Assembly (NCBI GenBank): GCA_036244855.1
Contig: BQKZ01002450.1
Span: 1-13,700, forward strand
DNA from: Temnopleurus reevesii
Taxonomy: Eukaryota > Echinodermata > Echinoidea > Temnopleuroida > Temnopleuridae
Reading direction: 5' to 3'
Length of the DNA: 13,700 bases
The notes under the pieces: model-generated
Database searches by the model: none
Told to the model about the DNA's origin: nothing
Seen by the model: the letters and a program-made list of their open reading frames with translations, nothing else
In this document: positions 1-8,100 of the stretch, piece after piece
Layout: each line of letters begins with the position of its first letter
Position numbering within the stretch: position 1 is the first letter of the stretch
Program-made: the position numbers and the translations under genes

Positions 1-77
1 AATATGGCCATTACAAGTTCCACAGTCAGTGGTGCCAGAATGATTCCAATTGTGGGAAGATTGTTTTCAAACAGCAG

Positions 78-122
78 CTCTTTCATCATAGTAAAAAGAT
101 TTATAGCTTTATGATGAAAGAG
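78..122. repeat. Perfect 12-bp inverted repeat (hairpin)
   Basis: CTCTTTCATCAT at 78-89 is the exact reverse complement of ATGATGAAAGAG at 111-122, with a 21-nt spacer whose outermost bases also pair. It lies in MECR intron 2, just past the exon 2 donor. It may be the remnant of a small transposon or chance. Confidence 0.6.
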
Positions 123-141
123 TATAAATTTGCCACAATAC

Positions 142-239
142 CTTGTATTGAATTGATGTCAGATGGGTTGATAGGGGATGCAATCATCTTCACACGAACA
201 GAGTCTCCAATGACATCAGGGAGAGGCCTATCTTCTAAC
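142..239 (-). CDS. MECR: MECR exon 2 (GroES-like N-terminal region)
   Basis: A 98-nt exon bounded on the minus strand by an acceptor (tgtatatttctgtatccag) at 240 and a donor (CAAG|gtatt) at 142/141. It starts in phase 2 to complete the Lys codon from exon 1 and ends one base into the next codon. The encoded [19 protein letters not shown] is the signature of the medium-chain reductase family near the substrate pocket, with the conserved NPSDIN. No exon 3 is recognisable between position 1 and 141. Confidence 0.88.
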
Positions 240-1800
240 CTGGATACAGAAATATACAATAAAAACATGATCATGACTACCTGGTCAAGCACATTCAATT
301 TTGTAACCCGTGTAGCAAAGTGGGCCAAATCGTAAAATAAGCCACCTCTCTAGCGAGTCCCCCAGAACAGGCACAAGGCACAAGTCTTTTTACTTTTAGT
401 GTAAAAAAAAACTGACATGAATTACGCCTGTATTGGAGATCATTAAGGTACCGGAGGTGGCTTATTTCACGAGACTGCCCTCAAATCTATGTGGGGTGGG
501 ACTATTTTGAATGGCATGGTTTAGTTTGGGGTAGTTATTGTGACAAGTACTTTTTTAATTGACAAAACAGAATATTTGGGGATTAACCTTTGTTGATAGG
601 TCAATGGCCTTCGTTAATCCCCCATATCCTCCACACTTCACTCCTTTTCACCATTCCATGCTGTCTTATTTAGTCTCATTATTAATGTGCTTTTAATTTG
701 TTATTCTATTTACAATGTATGTATTATTATTCACTATTATTTGTTTACGAGGTACAGCACCAGTCTATCTGCAGGATCTCGGCATAAGATACACACCTGC
801 AAGAAGACTAAGGTCAAATAACAAATCCCTTCTGGTCAAACCAAACACACACACAAAATATTATGGATCTCGCACTTTCAAAAATGCTTCAGCTGAACTC
901 TGGAATGATTTGCCAAACACTGTAAAGGAGGCAAACTCAACCATGTCAACAGAATCAAAAACCTATCTTTTCAAATGATTTGCTGTTTACAATGTGCTTT
1001 GCAACGTCTCTGGATTAAGTTTAAAGGCGGGGCGACATGACGATCAGGGCGTGGCTTACTGGCCGCAGCCATTTTGATTACGAAGATTGGCGAACCGAAA
1101 AATCACGGCATTTTAAACCTGGAATGGCGAGCGAGCAAGTTATATTTCGCTAGCTCGCATCTCGGCAATGCATATCGTACATTTGTAGAAAAATCGAAGC
1201 TAAAGAGGGAAGGAATCAAAGCTACACGCGACATCATCATGGATCGGAAATTCTTACGAAGTTTTCCGAGTGTGTGAGCTTGGCAAGGTGCGTAAGCAAG
1301 GAAATTTCAAATATCGTTGTTGCCATTAAATGCCATTACGCAACATGCCGTCCGTGCGCGCTCGCAACCGGAAGTCCTGTCGATCATGACGGACTGACTT
1401 TAAACCTATTATTATTCTTTTTTAAATTTGTTACAACAAACCTGTTTGATGTTACCAAATTATCTACCATTTTCCTTATTTTTAAAGAGATGTGAAATAA
1501 ATTGATTTGAATTGAAGAATTGAGCTGACACAATTTCCAACGAGTCGGGCTATGTACAGAATGAAAACTATTTCTAACTTACTTTATAACCTTTGCTGGA
1601 TCCCCATACGCACTGTAAACCAATGATTTGCATGATCGTATTCCTGAAAAGGACCTGGCGGTGAAATATATATTACAATAATACTTCAAAGTGGAATTTC
1701 TGAGTAATTTTGAACCCCCCGTGACATTTCTAAAGATGCTCATGGGCGCTGCCATCTTGGATTTCGTGATGCGGAAGCAAGGACACCCTCTTGCGGGCAT
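142..1800 (-). CDS. MECR: MECR, mitochondrial trans-2-enoyl-CoA/ACP reductase, 5' part (exons 1-2 only)
   Basis: MECR is the NADPH-dependent enoyl-thioester reductase that performs the last step of each mitochondrial fatty acid synthesis (type II) cycle, which feeds lipoic acid production. Two exons on the minus strand join in phase (2 nt + 1 nt) to give [47 protein letters not shown]. This closely follows human MECR (ALVYGHHGDPAKVVE ... [20 protein letters not shown]). The N-terminus is rich in Arg, Lys and Ser and has almost no acidic residues, as expected of a mitochondrial presequence. The family's catalytic tyrosine (in GNYG in human) falls right after the last visible exon, so it and the Rossmann fold lie beyond the left edge. 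The gene is divergent from PRIM2 and shares its promoter. Assignment by recalled family similarity; no search was run. Confidence 0.88.
331..471. mobile_element. MITE-like element with 18-bp terminal inverted repeats
   Basis: CGTAAAATAAGCCACCTC at 331-348 and the reverse complement of 454-471 (CGTGAAATAAGCCACCTC) match at 17 of 18 positions and enclose 105 bp without coding capacity. I cannot see a clear target-site duplication. It sits in MECR intron 1. Confidence 0.6.
745..1520 (+). mobile_element. 3' end of a non-LTR retrotransposon (LINE), dead and interrupted
   Basis: The frame at 748-978 reads RGTAPVYLQDLGIRYTPARRLRSN... and then RTFKNASAELWNDLP before a TGA. This is the typical C-terminal tail of CR1/L2/Rex-type LINE ORF2, just after the reverse transcriptase domain (family pattern APxYLxDL..YTPxRxLRS...FxxxAxxLWNxLP). 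The catalytic part is missing, so the copy is 5'-truncated. The AT-rich stretch 1406-1520 ends in aataaattgatttgaattga, like a LINE 3' tail. The part at 1019-1405 appears to be a later insertion. Inactive passenger in MECR intron 1. Confidence 0.7.
1019..1405. mobile_element. Possible small DNA element nested in the LINE tail
   Basis: GTTTAAAG at 1019-1026 and CTTTAAAC at 1398-1405 are exact reverse complements, and the next 14 bp inward match only partly (for example CATGA against TCATG). The 387-bp interior is richer in CpG than its surroundings and has an imperfect inner hairpin (GCGAGCGAGC at 1127-1136 against GCTAGCTCGC at 1149-1158). A 67-codon frame at 1074-1277 resembles nothing I know. 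Confidence 0.35.
1583..1800 (-). CDS. MECR: MECR exon 1 (presequence and start of the reductase domain)
   Basis: The open frame runs from the ATG at 1798-1800 to a consensus donor (AA|gtaagtt) at 1583/1582 and encodes 72 codons plus 2 nt. An in-frame TAA directly precedes this ATG, which has a weak context (T at -3). A second in-frame ATG at 1753-1755 (residue 16) sits in AAGATGGC, with A at -3 and G at +4, and would still leave a good presequence (MAAPMSIFRNVTGGSKLLRN...). I think residue 16 is the likelier start, but list the longer frame. The last residues, [14 protein letters not shown], match the start of the mature reductase. Confidence 0.85.
1753..1760 (-). promoter_or_regulatory. YY1-like motif over the alternative MECR start
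   Basis: The minus strand reads CCAAGATGGCAGCGC around 1748-1762, a good match to the AAGATGGC core often bound by YY1 just downstream of metazoan transcription starts. It also serves as the strong Kozak context of the second MECR ATG, so the match could be translational rather than a factor site. Confidence 0.4.
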
Positions 1801-1995
1801 TTAAGGCAAACGCGGGAAATTTTGTACGGGAAATCTACCCGGCGAATTCAACACAACATCATCATCAGTCTTTCATTCATTCTTTGACACTGGCCTTCTC
1901 GCTTCGTTTGGAAGAAACTTTGGGGTTGTCTGAACCCAAACACGTCTTAGATAATTTATTTTCTTGAAGGAACCGAATCTACGACTCTTTGAATC
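1801..1995. promoter_or_regulatory. Bidirectional MECR/PRIM2 promoter
   Basis: The start codons of the two divergent genes are about 195 bp apart, so the 5' UTRs and promoter must overlap or lie in this stretch. No TATA box is evident in either direction. The MECR-proximal end carries an E2F-type site and a weaker repeat of it; a TTTGAA, which matches the short CHR element of cell-cycle genes, lies at 1988-1993 next to the PRIM2 ATG. The last motif is short enough to occur by chance. Confidence 0.7.
1812..1819. promoter_or_regulatory. E2F-type site GCGGGAAA
   Basis: GCGGGAAA is an exact match to the inverse of the E2F consensus TTTSSCGC. A related CGGGAAA follows at 1827-1833, 15 bp downstream. 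Primase genes are known S-phase E2F targets in animals, so the site fits control of PRIM2, although it is physically nearer to MECR. Whether it is bound is inference. Confidence 0.6.
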
Positions 1996-2149
1996 ATGGA
2001 ATTCTCCGAGAACAGCATCAAAAAGAGGATCAAGAAAGAATCGTTCGTGGACAAAACGAAAGAACCCCATTTGCTGTTTTACCGGATTCCTCCGATTGAA
2101 AACATTTCTCTCAGTGAATTTGAAGAGCTGGCAAAACGGAGACTGGAAG
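1996..2149 (+). CDS. PRIM2: PRIM2 exon 1
   Basis: The exon has 51 codons plus one base and ends at a donor, GAA G|gtttgt. It begins [11 protein letters not shown] and contains [20 protein letters not shown], which lines up with human PPSENISLIEFENLA. The first 22 or so residues are basic and poorly conserved, as in other p58 proteins. This start was chosen for its strong Kozak context and because MEFS also begins the human protein. Confidence 0.93.
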
Positions 2150-5100
2150 GTTTGTATCGACTGTTTTAAAACAGTTTTATTTTGGATAGACTTTATAGGG
2201 TGTTGTTCGAAAGTTGCTAAAGATTGCAAGTTGCAGTTAATCCGAACGCGCTAATGAAAATCAGTGTTTACCTTTCATGGGTGTCTTGACATTTTTACTC
2301 TTATTTTGTACAATTTATGTTCTATTCAAGTTGTACTATATCTTTATCTTGAGTTTAGAAATGTATACTAAAAAAATCAAATAAAAAATCTTGTCAAGAC
2401 TGCAGTGCGGGAATAAAAATGCATTCCTCCTTGGGCTAGCCTAAGTCAGGCTAGTTAGTAAACGAGCAAGGACATAACTAGTAGTCTCAGACTCATAAGT
2501 CAGAGTCTAAAATACGTTTCCGTAGCAGTAGCTGTTCTCGGTGTAGTTTCCTCTTGTTTACTTAATGTAAAAGACAATATCGAATATCAAGAAGAAAAAG
2601 AGGAAGAGGTAGAAGACGGGAAAGAATAAAAAGAGGAAGAGGAAAAAGAAGAAGAAGAAGAATGATAATGTGTTATTTTCCTATTTCTTTATATGTATGA
2701 ATCTATCTAAAAAGGCTCCCTTTTTTGTAGTATAAATCGTCACTATGCTCTTTTTTTATCAATCTTAAATGTCTTTTCTTACAGTGTTGAAGCATGTGGA
2801 ATCTGTTGGGATCCGTCATGTGAAAGGAAGCGATGAATACAACGAGAGAATGGACAAAGAACTCAAGAAACTCATGCCAATCGCTCACAAGAAGGTATGT
2901 ATGTAAGCTTCAAAGTGCCACCTAGAAATAGGTAAAAGGCACCTTGGTGTGGGGGGGGGGGGTGAGTTATTTATGAAGAGAAGGTTACAAGGGGACGTGC
3001 CAATGCCAATCACTCACAAGAAGGTAGGCTGTGGAGGCTTTAAATTGCCCTCTAGAAAAAAAAGGTAGAGACAACTGTTCTGGCAAGAACAGGTTAAAGC
3101 TTTATTGTTGGAAGGCCAGTAGGTGGTGTGACAATTTGAAAAGTTGCCTTGTAATTGCTCACAAGAAGATTGAGGCTTCAAAGTGCCACCTAGAAAAAGG
3201 CCAAAGCCAAGTTACCCTATTTTTTTTTTGGGGGGGGGGGGAGGCGAGGACAGGACCAAGCTAAACAAGTTTGTTAAAATAAGGTCAGAAGGTGACCTTA
3301 AAACTTGCCAAATCGCATTAATCGCTCACAAGAAGGTATATATGGAGGCTTAAAAGTGCCACCTAAAAATAGGCAAAAGGCACCTTTTTTTGGGGATGGG
3401 TACAAGCTCAACACGTTTATGAAAAGAAGGTCGGAAGGTGACCTAAACACTTGCGAAGACAAGTATGGATGCTTAAAAGTGCCACCTAGAAATAATAAAA
3501 AGGTACTTTTGAGGGTCTTGGGGGGGGGGGGGGGGGGAGAAGGGTACAAACTTTACAAGCTGATGTAAAGTAAGTTACAAGGTGACGTGATTACCTCAAA
3601 AGGTGCCTTGACATCACTCACAGGAAGGTATTCATGTATGGATGCTTAAAAGTGCCAACTAGGAATAGGCAAAAAGGCACCTGAAATGGGGGGGGGGGGG
3701 GAACAAGCTCAGTGGGTACAAACACAGTGTCGTCAAATCAGAAGTTATGAGATCACATCCAGTTTTAAGTATTATCGCAGATGAATTTCCCAAATCTCTA
3801 ATAGGCTTGAGCAGTGGAAGTTGAGGGGAATTACAACATTTCACACATTGCAAATTGTCTTAGACAAATGAGTTGAACTATCCAGGAATTCTAAAATTTC
3901 ATAAGGAAGAAAAATTGAAGTTCATTACATTGTCAAATTCTAAATAAAATTAACAAATAAAATGATGATTCATGTAGATGTAAGATCAATAGATCAAATA
4001 TAATTATTCTACAGGTTGGGATTAAGCAGAATTCAATCAAGTCTGCTATCCTAATGTTGCCCCCCCCTCCCCCCCCCACCCCCATTCTTTTTTCCTCTCC
4101 CCATCCAGATGAGTGGTGAAGACTTGGCAGCCCATAAGAGAGACGATCGCATCTCACATTTCATCCTAAGGCTTGCATACTGCAGATCGTAAGTTTAATT
4201 TAGTTTGGTATATTGACCCTTCAGATAAAAAAAATATGCAGCTCAAGTTGGGGGGGGGGGGGTATCTTGTGTTCCTGATCCAATTTTTACAGATTTGTCA
4301 TCTGTTGTGATTATGAAATCATGAAGAATTTGGCTAGAGATAACCAAACACTTCTTTTGCAACAGGTTTAGTGTGTATTCTGTGATTTAATAATCACAAC
4401 AGATGTCTTATCATTGCAAGGATAAGCCATGAAGTTTTCCAGTTAATAGATCATTTTTCATTTTTCAGAGATCAGTAAAAAAAGAAAAAAAGTCTGTTAA
4501 ACTTGAGTTGCTGAACAATTTTTGGAAAGCTTTATGTTGGGGATAATTTCAAAAGCATGTCTTGGGAAGAAAAAGAGTTGAATATACCTCCTTGTTATAA
4601 TTGATGGCCCTGCCTTCGTAAAGCGTTGGTGACTATCATGGTCCTCTACATCCGTCTATCTTCAAAAGATGTAAATAGAAATAGTTCATCTGATCAAGCT
4701 GTCCGTAGATTTATAACGTGGTCTCCGAATAGATCTGTGATGTTTTTGTTTTGTTTCCAAATTTACAATTGCTGCCATGCAGGGAGGACCTCAGACGCTG
4801 GTTTATACAACAAGAGTTAGACCTGTTTCGATACCGGTTCCTGAGGGAATACAGCGAGTCTGTTACCCAGTTTCTAGCTGAGAACAAGCTTCACTACACA
4901 CCAGTAAGTACAATATGTGTAAATGCCTCAGAGTACATCTGAAAGTCCAACAGTGAAACCCATGAAATAATATTACTTGTCACGTTTTATTAGCAATTTC
5001 AGATTGATTGAACGATAAGCTTGTCAATTTGTCTCCAGTGATCAGTGCATCCTATGACTTTGTATTGGATGATAATAATAATAAACAGTAAATGCTTTTC

Positions 5101-8100
5101 ATGAAGAAGAATATGTTTTAAAGCACAATTAAAGTAAATCATGTTTTGTATTCATTGAAATATCCTTTTTCCTCAATTACATGCATGGTAACTATTTTGT
5201 AATCATTTCTTATTACCTCTTTTGCAGATTCCGGAGAGTATTAGGATACACCAAATGATAAGTTTGTGAAATCCCCTTTGTTAATCAGCCCATCGAAAAT
5301 GGCTTCCCCTTCGCATATTTTATTGATGCACCTTGTATTCCACACATTTTGCAGATCCCAGAGAGTGAGAAGGACTCATTGAATGATAAGCTGGTGAAAT
5401 CTTCCTCAGGGATCAGTGCATCCATGATGGCTCATACAGACTTCTTCAAGGTTCCATTCACCGAGGCTCTGGACCTGGTCAGAGGAAGAAAGGTCTTCAT
5501 TCAAAAGGTAATAACACAGGTGTCGGCTTCTCTAATATTATTTCAATAGGTTATCTTCTTAATGAAACAAATGTCTCTTGCAATCCAACAAACGTACATG
5601 ATATTCCTTGAACCGGTTAGTAACAATACAAGAAATTCAGTCTGCATACATTACTTGTTGCTATGTCAGGTATATTTTCACTGAGGCTCTGGGAGGAAGG
5701 TCTTCATTCAGAAGGTACGGTATAGAGGAATAATTTCACGGTGTCAATTTTTTGCGGTTGGTTAGTCCATGAACATTTTCGTGGGGTATTGAATTCGTGG
5801 GTACAATCCATGAAAAAAGTATCTACAGACCGAAGTAGTATGGATTTTTCAAGATACAAAAAGTCATTACTGCTACAAGAGAAAATGTTTAAATGCTGAA
5901 AACGTATACAGGATGACCATATAATCACAGTATATTCTGGATGGTAATGATTGAGAACGCTTATATACATGCGATTAAAACATTGAAAGCAATATTGAAT
6001 GCAATATGTGAAGTACTGCATCTCTTAAATTTCCTACAAATTATGAAGGATTATTTTCACGGGTCTTAAATTCGCGTGCAGCCATTTCACCCCGAATAGG
6101 GCGAAAATTTCCGACTACACGGAAATCTTGAACAGAATGAACATGCAGAATATATTGTGCTGAATCCTGTTTAATCTTATCACAATCCAGGCAATAACAA
6201 TATGTTTAAGTGCTTGACTGAAGGGCAAGGGATTCCAAATTGTCCTCCCCCATAAAGAATAACTGCTTGCCCGATTTCTTATTTGACATTGTATGTTCGA
6301 TGTTATCTTTTTTTTAATTCTGGCATAGAATACAACTAAGATCTCTGTGAGGTCTCTGAAAGAAGTATCTAACAAATGAATAAAGTTTGTAGATTTAACA
6401 TGTGGTGTGCAGCATATCTTTCAGGAAATAGTCGCATTCACCATATGGTGCAACCAAAAAAACTTATTAGTATGCTTGATACACCATGCAAGCTCTTAAT
6501 TTCTTTATTTATTCACTCTGAATTGATTTATTTTCTATTTCATTAACTCAAAATGATGAATGACAGTACAACTCAAATTTGAAATAAATTGTTTTTATCT
6601 TTCTCCTACCAGGGATACGCCTTTGTGCCTCATAGTGAGCTTGTATCCATCGTTCTCACAGCCTTCAGATCACATCTTTCTCAGAGCCTTGCTGTAAGTA
6701 TGAATCAATCAATAGAATTACAAAGAAATTGGACCAATTAAACCAATTCTCATTCAAGCTTTCAAAAATAGCTCCAGAAACCAAAAAAAATTCTTTACCT
6801 CGCAGTGTGCAACAAGATTTAGATTTGGCATTGCACCTGTTTACTAAATAAACAGGGAAGCTACATTACTTTGTTTAAGCTATTGTGAACGCTTAAATGG
6901 AGTTCTTTACTTTGTCCAATTACTTGTCCCTTTGTTAACAGTCCATGCCTCAAGGTGAAATGGAAGGACTGTTTCAAGGCATCAAACATCAAAATTGTTA
7001 ACACTTTTTGAGAGATTTCAATGATCGAGTAATGAACAGATCTTAGAGCAAGAACGTCAATGGTGAAAGGTTAGACGGTCAGTATGGACATTTGACCAAC
7101 TTTGTAGAGACATCAAAGAGGATATTTTGTCATGACACACTGCGCTTATCGATGGCCGAAATACATGGTGATGGGCTGGTTCTTGACCACAGTGAGGAAA
7201 TAAGCTCCCTCTACCTCCCTAACTGTCTGTTTCTCATCTGTCTGTACCCGTTCATCTATTATACTCTTCTTTTCTTCAATGAATCCGATGCATGCTAAGT
7301 TAGGGATTTCAGATGATAAATTAATGTATTTTAGGGTTAGATTAGGAGGCGCCTGCCCCCAGAAAAGGCCGAGACTTTACAGGTGTCGTCATAGGGGTCC
7401 TACATGTATGAATGTAGACAAAGATTCTTATGTTGACGGGAATGGCGTAACCCCGTACTTCGGTACGGGAGCATGCGGACAGATTCTGGTTTCCAAATTT
7501 GTCAAGGTTGACTTAGCACTTCACTTTCAAAATTACTTGGATCTTAATCATCCCAATAGGCACAGTTGGTAATGAGGTATTCAACCTTTTTTAGACAGAC
7601 AGCCAAGATGTGTAACATTTTATCATTGCGTCTGAGAATAGTTTTATATTCATAGAAACTAATGGTAACGGATGAAGAAGATTACATTGTAGAAGTAGAA
7701 TAATGGTGATGGGCGGGTTCTTTACCACAGTCTCCCTCTACCTCCCTAGCTGTCTGTCTCTTATCTGTCTGTACCCTTTCATCTATTATACTCTTCTTTT
7801 TTTTCAATGAATCCGATTCATGCTAAGTTAGGGATTTTAGACGATACATCAATTTATGTTAGGGTTATATTAGGAGGCGCCTGCCCCCGGAAAAGGCCGA
7901 GACTTTACAGGTGTCATCAGAGGGGTCCTACATGTATGAATGTAGACAAAGATCCTTATGTTGACGGGAATGGCGTAACCCCGTACTTCGGTACGGGAGC
8001 ATGCGGACAGATTCTGGTTTCCAAATTTGTCGACGGTGACATAGCACTTCACTTTCAAAATTACTTGGATCTTAATCATCCCAATAGGCACAGTTGGTAA

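Noticed and set aside
1..76. Cys/His-containing reading at the left edge
   Set aside because: Too short to assign, without splice signals or similarity to MECR exon 3.
1873..2229. 118-residue open frame on the minus strand
   Set aside because: It lies antisense to PRIM2 exon 1 and the promoter, has no recognisable motif, and the sense strand encodes a clear PRIM2 N-terminus.
1964..2254. 96-residue plus-strand frame over PRIM2 exon 1
   Set aside because: It is in a different frame from the MEFS...[15 protein letters not shown] reading and runs through the splice donor into intron 1.
3298..3568. Frames with poly-Pro or poly-Gly on both strands
   Set aside because: They arise from the poly-G runs of the intron 2 repeat and have no conserved content.
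7345..7488. Hammerhead ribozyme in the core, minus strand
   Set aside because: CTGATGACACC appears in some copies, but the GAAA box and stem II are absent and the CTGATGA itself is not conserved between copies.
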